NCBI RefSeq assembly: GCF_023072615.1
Contig: NZ_JAKNRW010000003.1
Span: forward strand, 248,001-312,000
Length of the DNA stretch: 64,000 nucleotides
Source: Pseudomonas violetae
Lineage (GTDB): Bacteria; Pseudomonadota; Gammaproteobacteria; Pseudomonadales; Pseudomonadaceae
Direction: 5' to 3'
Position 1 is the first letter of the stretch. Each line of letters starts with the position of its first letter. The notes under the pieces are model-generated. The model was not told where the DNA came from, searched no databases, and saw nothing but the letters and a program-made list of their open reading frames with translations. The translations under genes were made by a program, and so were the position numbers. This document shows, piece after piece, positions 26,329 to 34,716 of the stretch.

Positions 26329-27581
26329 TGGCTGGACTCCCCATAAGCAAAATACAACCGCGCACTGGTCAGCGCTCGCTGCTCTTCCACGTCGATCTGT
26401 TTGAGGCGGGCCTCGATGAGTTCACGACGGGCGGCAACAACGGCGTTCAAATCGCCTTTTCCCGAGCGATAACTGGCCATGCTGAGTTCGACCTTTTCCT
26501 TAGCCAGCGGCAACAGGCTTTCCTGGTTACGGCGTACCGCACGATTCAGGCGCTCATAGTCAGCCAGTTCGTTTTCCAGTTGCTGGGTATGCTCGCGTGA
26601 CAGGGCTTCGCGCTCGGCCTCAAGCTGACTGAGTTCCGCCTGTTTGGCTGCGATTTTGGGGTTTTGGCGAGAGTCAGGAAACAGCGGTAGATCCCAGGAA
26701 AATTGCACGCTGACCATATCGCCGAACTCACGGCCACGGCGCTGGTAATCCAGTTCCCAGCTCCAGTCTGACTGCTTCTCCGACACAGCTTCACGAACCT
26801 TGGCTTGCGCTTCGCGGGTCATCGGTGCAAACGCTGCCAACTCGGGATGGTGTTGCAGTTTATGAGAGTAACTTGAGGTGTCGACGGGCCATTCAGGCAA
26901 GCTGCCCACAGGCTTGTCGTTGGCGGCGGAGCCAATCCAGCGTTTGAGGGCCGCTCGAGCCTGTGCTCTCTGGAGAATCAGATCGTCCTGCTGCTCCGCC
27001 AGTTGAGCTGCTTCCTGCTTGGGTGTCACCGCATCGGCGGGTTGAGCGCGGCCACCGGCAATTTGGGCCCGGACGGTATCGCTCAGCAGGCGGTTTTCTT
27101 TGTAGAAGTCCTGGAACAGCACATCTTTGCGCTCAACCGAGTAGCTGCTGATCCAGGCCAACGCCGTGGACTGGCGCACTTTCAGACGTTCGACTCGACG
27201 CTCCGCAGAGGCACGATCAATAGCTGCATCGGCGACTTCGATACGCGCTTTGCGCTTGTCGCTATTGGGCATCTCCTGCCTGACCCCGACCATCCGCATA
27301 GTCATGAAGTCTTGGTCGATACTCCAACGATCCGGGCCGCCGATGGGGTAGTTCTGCACGCCCACCAGGAGCTTGGGATCAGGTAATTCACCAGCAGGGA
27401 TGGCTGCATTGCTGGCAGCCTGAATTTTCGCGTCTTGTGCGGTCAGCGACGGCGCATTGTTTTCTGCCAGCCGCAACGCTTCATCGAGCGTTAAGCCGGC
27501 AGCGAGGCTCGGCAATGCCAGCATGCATGCCGCCAGGCCGGCCACGAGTGACCAACCTGTGCAATAGCACTTAGGGTTCAT
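26325..27581 (-). CDS. cusC: CusC-type outer-membrane factor (TolC family)
   Basis: The 418-aa product has a signal peptide (LVAGLAACMLALPSLAAG) and the LTLDEALRLAENNAPSL opening of TolC-like outer-membrane channels. Two repeats of long helices (QLEAEREALSREHTQQLENE; EKVELSMASYRSGKGDLNAV) build the trans-periplasmic tunnel. The A-Y-x-x-x-K/G pattern before the second helix (SYRSGKGDL) is typical. It is the first gene of the cusCBAF operon and shares the strand with the small 113-aa gene upstream. Confidence 0.88.
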   Translation of the reverse strand: MNPKCYCTGWSLVAGLAACMLALPSLAAGLTLDEALRLAENNAPSLTAQDAKIQAASNAAIPAGELPDPKLLVGVQNYPIGGPDRWSIDQDFMTMRMVGVRQEMPNSDKRKARIEVADAAIDRASAERRVERLKVRQSTALAWISSYSVERKDVLFQDFYKENRLLSDTVRAQIAGGRAQPADAVTPKQEAAQLAEQQDDLILQRAQARAALKRWIGSAANDKPVGSLPEWPVDTSSYSHKLQHHPELAAFAPMTREAQAKVREAVSEKQSDWSWELDYQRRGREFGDMVSVQFSWDLPLFPDSRQNPKIAAKQAELSQLEAEREALSREHTQQLENELADYERLNRAVRRNQESLLPLAKEKVELSMASYRSGKGDLNAVVAARRELIEARLKQIDVEEQRALTSARLYFAYGESSQ

Positions 27582-27680
27582 GTTTACGATTCCTGTGATG
27601 ATCCACTGCGCGCTTCATAAGACATGCACGCAGATATGCCATTCCGCTAAAGCGGAATGAGGCTCAGTGTGGTACAGGAA

Positions 27681-28022
27681 TCAAACGCGAGGGGGTCGCC
27701 AAACCCAGGACGAGGTCTTTACAGGCAAGGAATCGCTGAAGAATGAAATCACTTCGGGGCTGAATACGGTTACAGGAGGCTTTAAGATCGAGACTTGCAG
27801 CATGCCGCCCGACTTGCATTCCTGGCCCGGCTTACAAGGTTTGCCGTGATCGGAAGGGCCTTTCATATCGTTGCAGCAGTCCATCCCCATATCGTCCATC
27901 ATCGCCATGCCCATCGTCTTCATTGGGCACGGTTCTGTCGGTGCCTGAACGCCCGCCATCCCGCTGAGGGGAAACGCCAAGCTGATCATGAAGATGATGC
28001 AAAACCGCAGATAGCGTTTCAT
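27681..28022 (-). CDS. Small secreted Met/Cys/His-rich metal-resistance protein
   Basis: This 113-aa protein has a signal peptide (LRFCIIFMISLAFPLSGMAG) followed by a metal-ligand-rich segment: EPCPMKTMGMAMMDDMGMDC, CNDMKG and PCKPGQECKSGGM. Such proteins precede cusCBA clusters in pseudomonads and may bind Cu/Ag in the periplasm. The C-terminus (SDSLPVKTSSWVWRPPRV) resembles the tails of CopL-type proteins. It stands 100 bp upstream of cusC and is probably its leader gene. The name is uncertain. Confidence 0.65.
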   Translation of the reverse strand: MKRYLRFCIIFMISLAFPLSGMAGVQAPTEPCPMKTMGMAMMDDMGMDCCNDMKGPSDHGKPCKPGQECKSGGMLQVSILKPPVTVFSPEVISFFSDSLPVKTSSWVWRPPRV

Positions 28023-28322
28023 GGTCTGGAGTCTAGTCGCTGCAAATGGCTCTTACAATTGGAAGCGGTCGACCCAATAGGCCTGCCAAAGGTGATAAAA
28101 CAAATCCTAAGTTAAGCCAACATTACCGACGCGAAATAAAGTTTCTGACACGCAGTTTCTAGATCTGCAAGTGGTTAAAAAACGATCAAGGCATCACTCA
28201 AGCCAATCCAGCCGAGACGCATTACTTCGCCTGCACAGTTGCGTGGCTAGGTTAACTGGCCTCCACAAATGTGAAGAAGCCAGCTTGCATCAACGCCCAG
28301 CCTCAAGCTGGGCTTTTGCCGT
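28023..28322. other. Upstream region of the cus operon
   Basis: About 300 bp without a gene on either strand. It must hold the promoter for the - strand operon that begins at 28022. I find only half-matches to the CopR-like box here (CTTACAATTGG about 28055), so I do not call an operator. A hairpin lies at 28295-28317. Confidence 0.4.
28295..28317 (+). terminator. GC hairpin with short T-run
   Basis: GCCCAGC (28295-28301), loop CTCAA, GCTGGGC (28307-28313), then TTTT. It is terminator-like on +, 6 bp from the stop of the 28323-28454 gene on -. No + strand gene obviously ends here, so it may serve to insulate the cus promoter. Confidence 0.5.
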
Positions 28323-28454
28323 TTAGTGGCAGTGGTAGTCGTTCGTTTTATGGTTGCGATGGCAACCTTTTGAATCAGTACCTCCGCTATGCGCGAAGGC
28401 AGCAACGGACGAAATCGAAAGTAAAGCGGCGATCAAAAGGGCAGACAGTTTCAT
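28323..28454 (-). CDS. YHYH-type small periplasmic protein (43 aa)
   Basis: I start at ATG 28454 with a GGAGCAAG site upstream, giving a signal peptide (KLSALLIAALLSISSVAAFA) and a short mature part, HSGGTDSKGCHRNHKTNDYH and CH. The His/Cys cluster HxGGxDxxGCHxN...YHCH is the YHYH-like motif seen in small exported proteins of metal and phage loci. Too short for most gene finders. A longer upstream start is possible but has no better site. Confidence 0.65.
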   Translation of the reverse strand: MKLSALLIAALLSISSVAAFAHSGGTDSKGCHRNHKTNDYHCH

Positions 28455-28626
28455 CAGGGCTTGCTCCATGCTCATTTTTATACTTGTGAGACCTCTCACG
28501 CATCGCAGCGTATGGCCAATTGCCTTCATAGGGCAAGCAACTTCCTCGCCGCCTCCCTGACATTCGATGAAAGGCTATGTGCCTATTTCTTGAGCTACTA
28601 CTGGCTGTAGTTTAGGATGGCCCTAC

Positions 28627-28643
28627 ATCCCCCTAGGGGGGAT
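28627..28643. promoter_or_regulatory. G-tract operator for the DUF156 repressor (upstream of the NreB-like gene)
   Basis: ATCCCCCTAGGGGGGAT is a C5-TA-G6 dyad flanked by AT, the sequence form of RcnR/InrS/CsoR G-tract operators. It is the exact reverse complement of the site at 32759-32775; identity extends to ACATCCCCCTAGGGGGGATA. It lies 96 bp before the MFS start, so the InrS-like protein probably represses this gene as well as itself. Confidence 0.78.
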
Positions 28644-28738
28644 ATAGCATCATCTGTAAACGAGAAGCTCGTCGCTCTCTTTCTTCGAGAAATGCTCGAC
28701 AACCAGATGGGCACGCGCCTTTCCATTTGAGATTTCTC

Positions 28739-30046
28739 ATGCTGAAAATCCTATCAAACCGCACCTACCGTCATCTCTTTCTGGCCCAAGTGATTGCGCT
28801 CGTGGGGACGGGTCTTGCCACGGTCGCACTGGGCCTACTGGCGTTCGACCTAGCAGGCGCCCAAGCGGGAGCCGTCCTCGGTACAGCGTTGGCGATAAAG
28901 ATGACGGCCTACATCGGCGTTGCACCCATTGCAGCGGCTTTTGCAGAACGCCTACCTCGTCGAGCAATGCTGGTCTCGCTGGATTTGGTGCGTGCCCTGG
29001 TCGCACTTGCACTGCCGTTCGTGACGGAGGTCTGGCAAATCTATGTACTGATTTTCGTCCTTCAGTCGGCCTCGGCAGCGTTCACCCCTACGTTCCAGGC
29101 AACCATTCCAGACATACTGCCGGATGAAGACGACTACACCCGTGCCTTGTCGCTATCGCGTCTGGCCTACGATCTTGAAAGTGTCGCCAGCCCGATGCTC
29201 GCCGCCGCATTGCTGACCGTGATCAGCTTCCATAACCTGTTCGCCGGCACTGTCATCGGTTTCCTCGCCTCAGCGGCTCTGGTCTCCACGGTACTGTTAC
29301 CGAAGGCGAAGCAGACGCCTCGGCGAAGCATCTACGAACGAACTACCCGAGGCATGCGCATATTCCTGGCTACGCCCCGCTTGCGTGGGCTTCTCGCTCT
29401 CAATCTGACGGTAGCAGCCGCCAGTGCCATGGTCATCGTCAATACGGTGGTGCTGGTGCAGTCGCGCTTCGCTCTGCCTCAGAGTTCTACGGCATTTGCA
29501 CTGGCCGCGTTTGGTGGCGGCTCTATGGTCGCGGCCCTTGTCTTGCCACAGCTGTTGAAGAACATCAAAGACCGAACGGCCATGCTGTTTGGCGGAGGCA
29601 TATTGGTCGTAGGCTTAGCGGTAGGCATAAACCTGACCACCTACAATTTCCTGCTACCGCTGTGGATGGTGCTCGGCGTTGGATATTCGCTGGCCCAGAC
29701 CCCAAGCGGTCGACTGTTGCGTCGCTCGGCACATGCCGAAGATCGCCCGGCGCTGTTTGCCGCCCAATTTGCTCTATCCCATGCCTGCTGGTTGATTACC
29801 TACCCATTGGCGGGATGGCTGGGTGCCAATATCAGCCTCACTGCGTCGTTTGTTGGGCTCGCTGTCGTGGCAGGTAGTGCACTGGTGGTCAGCATCGTGA
29901 TCTGGCGTCCAGCTCATGACCAAGAGACTATCAGGCACAGCCATGAGAACCTGCCGGGCGATCACATTCACCTCGACGGCCAGGGTGTGGATCACGAACA
30001 CCCTTATGTGATCGACGACCAGCATCGTCGATGGCCCAACAAATGA
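28739..30046 (+). CDS. MFS metal exporter, NreB-like, with His-rich C-terminus
   Basis: The start is ATG 28739 (an earlier TTG at 28727 is also in frame). The 435-aa product has about 12 TM segments in the MFS layout, with the loop motif FAERLPRRAMLVSLD between TM2 and TM3. The end is metal-ligand-rich: HDQETIRHSHENLPGDHIHL, DGQGVDHEHPYV. A His-rich cytosolic tail on an MFS carrier is the hallmark of NreB/NrsD nickel exporters. The G-tract operator upstream and the nearby RcnA/InrS genes support Ni/Co export. Confidence 0.8.
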   Translation: MLKILSNRTYRHLFLAQVIALVGTGLATVALGLLAFDLAGAQAGAVLGTALAIKMTAYIGVAPIAAAFAERLPRRAMLVSLDLVRALVALALPFVTEVWQIYVLIFVLQSASAAFTPTFQATIPDILPDEDDYTRALSLSRLAYDLESVASPMLAAALLTVISFHNLFAGTVIGFLASAALVSTVLLPKAKQTPRRSIYERTTRGMRIFLATPRLRGLLALNLTVAAASAMVIVNTVVLVQSRFALPQSSTAFALAAFGGGSMVAALVLPQLLKNIKDRTAMLFGGGILVVGLAVGINLTTYNFLLPLWMVLGVGYSLAQTPSGRLLRRSAHAEDRPALFAAQFALSHACWLITYPLAGWLGANISLTASFVGLAVVAGSALVVSIVIWRPAHDQETIRHSHENLPGDHIHLDGQGVDHEHPYVIDDQHRRWPNK

Positions 30047-30068
30047 TCTTAAGTTCCTAAGATTCGCC

Positions 30069-30088
30069 AAGGCTGATTGGTCAGCCTT
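30069..30088. terminator. Hairpin between convergent MFS and TraX genes
   Basis: AAGGCTGA (30069-30076), loop TTGG, TCAGCCTT (30081-30088). It sits after the MFS stop and touches the TraX stop. There is no long T-run, so its strength is uncertain. Confidence 0.5.
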
Positions 30089-30828
30089 CAGATCAGAAAC
30101 CGTAGCGCTTGCAGAGCGGCAAGGTGCCCCGGATAGAACCAGTAGCCCCATTGCCGCACCGGCCAGACCTTGAAGGTGAAGGTCTGACGCAGAAGCCAGA
30201 GTCCGATCAGGGGAGCCGCGAACGCAGTGCTCAAGGCCAACAATGAATAGACTTCCAAGTCCAACGCTCTGGTTACGATGCTACTGCGGGTATTGCTCAA
30301 CAGGCATAGAGCCGCTGGCAGCAACCAAAGAACACCGGGGCTCTTAATTGCTACTAAGACAGCAGCTGGAACAAGTGCACCGTAGAAACCGTACATCAGT
30401 GGATCATCCAGCACGTAGGCAATCGCGGCGGCCATCAACGCCATAGCGCTGCTCAACAGGGTACGATGTTGCCATCCCCAGGCAATCACCAGCCCCAATG
30501 CCAGGGTAACCAACACGTTGAATGATCCCGAGGTGCTGATGTAGCGATAAGGCACTTCTGAAATGGCGGCGAACAACAGCATCAACGCGAGGTATCGACC
30601 GTTCGCGATAGTCAGCCATTCGCCCGATTTGGAGCGCGTCACGTTGGCGGCAATGGCGACACAGAACAGCGGAAAAGAGAGCCGCCCCAGAATGAACAGA
30701 TTGCTCATCTCCGGCCACACCAAGCGCAAGTGATCAATAACCATGGTCAGCATCGCCAGCCACTTGATTAGATCCAGGCTACTGCTTCGGCTCTTGAGTG
30801 GGGAAAGCGGGACTGTAGGAGTCGTCAT
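30088..30828 (-). CDS. TraX-family membrane protein
   Basis: I start at ATG 30828, overlapping the stop of yqaA; a longer frame from 30906 lacks support. The 246-aa product has seven or eight TM helices and the TraX signature SLDLIKWLAMLTMVIDHLRL and SNLFILGRLSFPLFCVAIAA. TraX proteins are acyltransferase-like; the F-plasmid member acetylates pilin. Here it lies in a metal block with the DedA-like gene and RcnA. A 90-bp fragment of the same gene is at 21203-21293. Confidence 0.85.
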   Translation of the reverse strand: MTTPTVPLSPLKSRSSSLDLIKWLAMLTMVIDHLRLVWPEMSNLFILGRLSFPLFCVAIAANVTRSKSGEWLTIANGRYLALMLLFAAISEVPYRYISTSGSFNVLVTLALGLVIAWGWQHRTLLSSAMALMAAAIAYVLDDPLMYGFYGALVPAAVLVAIKSPGVLWLLPAALCLLSNTRSSIVTRALDLEVYSLLALSTAFAAPLIGLWLLRQTFTFKVWPVRQWGYWFYPGHLAALQALRFLI

Positions 30829-31262
30829 GCCCACCCCAGTGTGACGGCGGTCAGCACGAGATAACGCATGCCCTTGGCTAGGGTGACGATCAGTAGGAAA
30901 CTCCAAAGTGGTTCGCGCATGACTCCGGCGACGACCGTCAGCGGATCGCCAATGATGGGCACCCAGCTCAGCAACAGTGACCAGCGCCCGTAGCGCAGAT
31001 AGGACTGCTGGGCTTTTTCTAACTTGCTCTCGCTCACGGGGAACCAGCGCTTGTGGCGGAATCGCTCAACAGAACGGCCCAGAAGCCAGTTCATTGCGGA
31101 GCCAAGAACGTTGCCAAAAGTGGCGACCGCCAAGAGCGTAGAAACGACGTACCGGTCGGAGAGCAACATCCCGACCAGCACGGCTTCAGACTGCATTGGC
31201 AATAACGTGGCGGCACCGAATGCAGCCAGGAAAAGACCAACGTAGCTGGTGAGTTCGAACAC
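30825..31262 (-). CDS. YqaA/DedA-family small membrane protein
   Basis: This 145-aa protein has about four hydrophobic segments (GLFLAAFGAATLLPMQSEA, LLAVATFGNVLGSAMNWLLG) and the SNARE-associated-type central motif GRSVERFRHKRWFPVSESKL, then RYGRWSLLLSWVPIIGDPLT with the FxGDP-like turn. This is the YqaA branch of the DedA superfamily, in which flippase or transporter-like functions are proposed. It overlaps the TraX start by four bases and lies 12 bp after rcnA, so these three genes appear to be one operon with the repressor. Confidence 0.82.
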   Translation of the reverse strand: MFELTSYVGLFLAAFGAATLLPMQSEAVLVGMLLSDRYVVSTLLAVATFGNVLGSAMNWLLGRSVERFRHKRWFPVSESKLEKAQQSYLRYGRWSLLLSWVPIIGDPLTVVAGVMREPLWSFLLIVTLAKGMRYLVLTAVTLGWA

Positions 31263-31274
31263 TCAGACGTCGCC

Positions 31275-32411
31275 TTATGCGTTCAGGCCGATCCAGCCAT
31301 GGAAGCCGACGTACAGACCAACACCTATGATCAGCACGCTGGACAGGTACGGTGCACGACGCGCCACGGTGCCCAGCCACGGCCAGCGGTTGGAGGCCTG
31401 TTTAGCACCAATAGCTGCCGCAGCACCGACAGTGACCAAGGTGAGCGCCAATCCGATGCTGAAGCACAGGACAAGCATGCCTCCTAGCGCGACTTCTTTT
31501 ACCTGAAGACATAGCAACAGAACGGTGATGGCAGCTGGACAAGGAATCAGACCACCAGTCAAACCGAACATGACGATTTGGCCCGTGGTGACCTCGCGAT
31601 TGGTGAAGCGATTACGGATATCGTTGGCATGCGCACGTTCATGCGCATCCTGGTAGCCATCAATCGACAACTCCAAGCCTTCCAATTCGGAATGAGCATG
31701 CCCGTGATCGTGTTCCTGATACTGGAGATCGTAATCATGGGAGTGGCCTGCATGCCCAAGACTCAAGCGAGCACTGAACTCGTGTGGTTCCGGAATATCG
31801 ACCGTCGACTCCAGGAAGCCTACGCGCTCAACGAAAGAGAACGATTGGGTGCTACCGTCCGGACGAGTAGTCATCAGGCGAACATCTGAGGCTGCCCAGG
31901 CGTGTCCGGTCAGTGTCTTCAGGCGCCAGTGCGGTGGCATGCCTTCTTCGAAGATCGACAGTTCGATGCGACCATGGCCTGTATCGATACGATGAGTCTC
32001 ATCGTGATGACCATGGTCATGCTCGCCGTGGTGGTGCTCATCACCTTGCTCGAACTTGAACATCTGCTCGCCGCGCCAGGTACGCCATAGCATCCAAAGT
32101 GCAATCACGATGATCAGAGCAGAGGACGCGAGTTGGAAGTAAGGCTCGGTGGTTTTAGCGTCCAGACCTTTGCCCAGGTACATGCCGCCGATAGCGACCA
32201 ACCACACCACAGCGGTGTGCGACAGCGTCGCGGCCAAGCCCAACAATACGGCTTGTTTTACCGAGCCACGAATGGCCACGATGAAGGCTGCCATCATGGT
32301 TTTTGAATGGCCCGGTTCAAGCCCATGCAAGGCTCCGAGCAGAATAGCGCTCGGGAAATACAGCCAGGCGTGAGCCCCGCCTTGTTGCAGCAGTTCAGCG
32401 AAGTTGGGCAT
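31275..32411 (-). CDS. rcnA: RcnA-like nickel/cobalt efflux permease
   Basis: I start at ATG 32411 (378 aa); the long frame to 32606 reads through the repressor gene in another frame. The NiCoT signature is present in GALHGLEPGHSKTMMAAFIV (HxLxPGHS). A cytoplasmic His-rich loop GDEHHHGEHDHGHHDETHRI and a second EHDHGHAHSE stretch lie between the two membrane halves; GGLIPCPAAITVLLLCLQ is the second conserved TM motif. RcnA exports Ni(II)/Co(II). It starts 7 bp after the repressor stop. Confidence 0.92.
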   Translation of the reverse strand: MPNFAELLQQGGAHAWLYFPSAILLGALHGLEPGHSKTMMAAFIVAIRGSVKQAVLLGLAATLSHTAVVWLVAIGGMYLGKGLDAKTTEPYFQLASSALIIVIALWMLWRTWRGEQMFKFEQGDEHHHGEHDHGHHDETHRIDTGHGRIELSIFEEGMPPHWRLKTLTGHAWAASDVRLMTTRPDGSTQSFSFVERVGFLESTVDIPEPHEFSARLSLGHAGHSHDYDLQYQEHDHGHAHSELEGLELSIDGYQDAHERAHANDIRNRFTNREVTTGQIVMFGLTGGLIPCPAAITVLLLCLQVKEVALGGMLVLCFSIGLALTLVTVGAAAAIGAKQASNRWPWLGTVARRAPYLSSVLIIGVGLYVGFHGWIGLNA

Positions 32412-32418
32412 ATCAGAC

Positions 32419-32718
32419 CTAGAGGTATTTGGTGATTTGTTTGAACGCTTCCAGCGGTGAGCGCTCGCCATTGCCCAAGGCCGAGACGGTGTCCTCCAGA
32501 CAGTGATCGATGTGATCCTGAATGAGCGTGCGCTTGGCTTGACACACTGCTTTTTCGACAGCGTGCAACTGCTGAGCAATGTCGACGCACTGACGACCTT
32601 CTTCAATCATGGTGATGATGCCGCGTAAATGGCCGTCCGCCCGCTTGAGGCGCTTGATGATCGCCTCGTGACTTTGGTGGGTATGGGGATGGCTGTGTTC
32701 GTGTTCGTGCTCACTCAT
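32419..32718 (-). CDS. DUF156 metal-sensing repressor, InrS/CsoR-type ligand set
   Basis: The 99-aa protein starts at ATG 32718 with an N-terminal His tract (EHEHEHSHPHTHQSHEAII), then a helical DUF156 fold: RLKRADGHLRGIITMIEEGR, QCVDIAQQLHAVEKAVCQAK and LIQDHIDHCLED. The Cys in QCVD, His in DHID and Cys four residues later give the Cys-His-Cys set of CsoR and InrS, not the Cys-His-His of RcnR. The N-terminal His cluster and the adjacent rcnA support InrS-like nickel sensing. It likely represses its own operon and the NreB gene through the two G-tract sites. Confidence 0.85.
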   Translation of the reverse strand: MSEHEHEHSHPHTHQSHEAIIKRLKRADGHLRGIITMIEEGRQCVDIAQQLHAVEKAVCQAKRTLIQDHIDHCLEDTVSALGNGERSPLEAFKQITKYL

Positions 32719-32758
32719 GACTTGAGCCTCAGGCCTCAATGAATTACGCTGGCATCCT

Positions 32759-32775
32759 ATCCCCCCTAGGGGGAT
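32759..32775. promoter_or_regulatory. G-tract operator in the rcnR/32825 divergent promoter
   Basis: ATCCCCCCTAGGGGGAT lies 41 bp before the repressor start on - and 50 bp before the + gene at 32825, so it can control both directions. It is the mirror copy of the site at 28627-28643. Confidence 0.8.
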
Positions 32776-32824
32776 GTGGTCAAACGCATCAAAGCCCTAC
32801 AAAACGAGTTGAAACCCGAACACT

Positions 32825-33184
32825 ATGTTCAGCAGAACACTGACAATGATGGTGGTAATCGCACTTGCTCTCGCCATGTTTGTGGCTTGGGCCGGGCATA
32901 CCTATACGTTGTCGGTGACATCGAAACAGCCAGCCTGGGAGATTGCACAAGACGCCCATCACTCCCATGAGCAGCAGGCAGAGATGTCGAGCGCGAGCTA
33001 CTCGGATCACTACCACTCGCCGTTGACCCCTGACCATCAGCACGAAACGCCACAGCTCACGTCCGCGTTGAGTTTGGCTGCACAGCCGAAGCTGTCCATA
33101 CGAGTTGATGCGCGCCGATATTCCGTTCCTCGTCCGCCGATTTTCTTGATCGAGCGTCCACCCCGTCCTTCGTTCGCATCCTGA
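32825..33184 (+). CDS. Small exported His-rich protein (119 aa)
   Basis: It starts at ATG 32825 with a signal-type hydrophobic segment (MMVVIALALAMFVAWAGHTY). The mature part has ligand-rich patches: DAHHSHEQQ, SDHYHSPLTPDHQHETP. The C-terminus (RRYSVPRPPIFLIERPPRPS) resembles tails of CopL-like and CzcI-like metal genes. It is the first gene of a + strand cluster with the HupE-like permease and the DUF anchor protein. A periplasmic metal buffer or sensor function is a guess. Confidence 0.6.
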   Translation: MFSRTLTMMVVIALALAMFVAWAGHTYTLSVTSKQPAWEIAQDAHHSHEQQAEMSSASYSDHYHSPLTPDHQHETPQLTSALSLAAQPKLSIRVDARRYSVPRPPIFLIERPPRPSFAS

Positions 33185-33231
33185 CCATGGCCGCACTGCG
33201 GCCTTTGATCCCTGCAACGTAGGATTGATCT

Positions 33232-33969
33232 ATGCATTCGCACTCGATGAGCGGCGTTGACGCATTTACTGCGCCTTCGCGTCGCCTGCTACTGCTGCTG
33301 TTTTTATTTGTCGCGTCACTTTTCCTCGCAATACCCGAGGCGATGGCTCATGCCGTCGCCGAAGGTGATAAAGGATTCATCCAGGAAAGCTCCGGCGTCA
33401 TGTTGCTGCCCTTCATCTACATGGGCGCCAAGCACATGATGACGGGCTACGACCACCTGCTGTTTCTGTTCGGGGTGATCTTCTTCCTCTACCGCCTGAA
33501 AGATGTTGGTCTCTACGTCACGCTATTCGCTTTAGGCCACTCAGTCACGCTGCTGCTGGGTGTGCTGACTGAGATCAGCATCAGCTCCTACATCATCGAC
33601 GCCATCATCGGTTTTTCGGTGGTGTACAAGGCGCTCGACAACCTGGGCGCATTCCAGCGCTGGTTCGGTTTCCAACCCAACACCAAGGTGGCCACGCTGA
33701 TCTTCGGCCTGCTCCATGGTTTCGGTCTGGCCACCAAGATCCAGGAGTACGAGATCTCGCCCGACGGCCTGATTCCGAACCTCATCGCCTTTAACGTCGG
33801 TGTCGAGATCGGCCAATTGCTGGCCCTCAGCGCGATTCTCATTCTGATGGGGTATTGGCGGCGCACCGGCAGTTTCTGGCGCCACGCCTATACCGCCAAC
33901 GCCGCCATGATGAGTGCCGGCTTCCTCCTGATGGGTTACCAGATCACCGGCCTGTTTGTCTCCGCGTAA
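33232..33969 (+). CDS. HupE/UreJ-family membrane protein
   Basis: This 245-aa protein starts at ATG 33232 and has a hydrophobic signal/anchor (LLLLLFLFVASLFLAIPEAM). Then come GYDHLLFLFGVIFFLY and LFALGHSVTLLLGVL, His-containing TM motifs of HupE/UreJ permeases (HxxxGxDH, FxxxHS). Later FGLLHGFGLATKIQEYEI adds another His. HupE/UreJ proteins are linked to nickel or cobalt transport. It precedes the anchor protein by 12 bp. Confidence 0.85.
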   Translation: MHSHSMSGVDAFTAPSRRLLLLLFLFVASLFLAIPEAMAHAVAEGDKGFIQESSGVMLLPFIYMGAKHMMTGYDHLLFLFGVIFFLYRLKDVGLYVTLFALGHSVTLLLGVLTEISISSYIIDAIIGFSVVYKALDNLGAFQRWFGFQPNTKVATLIFGLLHGFGLATKIQEYEISPDGLIPNLIAFNVGVEIGQLLALSAILILMGYWRRTGSFWRHAYTANAAMMSAGFLLMGYQITGLFVSA

Positions 33970-33981
33970 GGAATTCTGACC

Positions 33982-34623
33982 ATGTTCAATACTCCGCTTC
34001 CAACTGTTAATGAATTGCCTAGCACTCGCAAACTGGTGCGTTCGACTGTCATTGCAATACTGGTTGCAGCCGGCCTTTTGGTGACCGTGGTCATGCCCTC
34101 GGAATACGCCATTGATCCGACAGGCGTGGGCCGGACACTGGGTCTGACCCAGATGGGCGAACTGAAGATCACCCTGGCCCAAGAGGCGTTGGCGGATGCC
34201 GCGCCACCGCAACCAGCAGCTCCAGCTCCAGCTCCGCAGGTCGCACAAGTCCAACCTACTGCGAAACCTGCTGCCCAGCCGGTGGCGACACCTGACCCTG
34301 CTTTAAAGACAGATCAAATGACCGTCACGCTCAAGCCAGGTGAAGGGACAGAAATCAAGCTGGAAATGTTGAAGAACAAAACCGTCAGCTATGAATGGAC
34401 AGCGGCTGGTGGGCCTGTGAACTACGACACCCATGGCGAGCCCTACAACGGTGAAAAGGGTTACTTCCACAGCTACACCAAGGGCAAGCAAGTCAAAAGT
34501 GACAAAGGTGAATTCACCGCCATTTTTGACGGCACCCACGGTTGGTTTTGGCGTAATCGCAGCAACAACGACGTGACCATCTCACTGAAAACGACCGGTG
34601 ATTACTTGAGCGTCAAACAGTAA
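33982..34623 (+). CDS. Transmembrane anchor protein linked to HupE-like metal cluster
   Basis: The 213-aa protein has one TM helix (residues about 21-38, RSTVIAILVAAGLLVTVVMP), then a Pro/Ala/Gln-rich linker (PPQPAAPAPAPQVAQVQPTA) and a soluble beta-rich C-terminal domain (MTVTLKPGEGTEIKLEML; KTVSYEWTAAGGPVNYDTHG; FDGTHGWFWRNRSN). These are known as transmembrane anchor proteins next to HupE/UreJ genes. It is 12 bp from hupE and 93 bp before a small lipoprotein gene. Confidence 0.72.
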   Translation: MFNTPLPTVNELPSTRKLVRSTVIAILVAAGLLVTVVMPSEYAIDPTGVGRTLGLTQMGELKITLAQEALADAAPPQPAAPAPAPQVAQVQPTAKPAAQPVATPDPALKTDQMTVTLKPGEGTEIKLEMLKNKTVSYEWTAAGGPVNYDTHGEPYNGEKGYFHSYTKGKQVKSDKGEFTAIFDGTHGWFWRNRSNNDVTISLKTTGDYLSVKQ

Positions 34624-34716
34624 TCCGAAGCAGCGATGGCTGCTCTACGGCCACAAATACAGAGTTCAGCCTGACCACAGGCCATTTAATTTCATCCATT
34701 TTTGAAGAGTCTTCCA

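Noticed and set aside
28023..28322. Possible CopR box CTTACAATTGG
   Set aside because: Only the left half matches; no GTAAT at the right distance.
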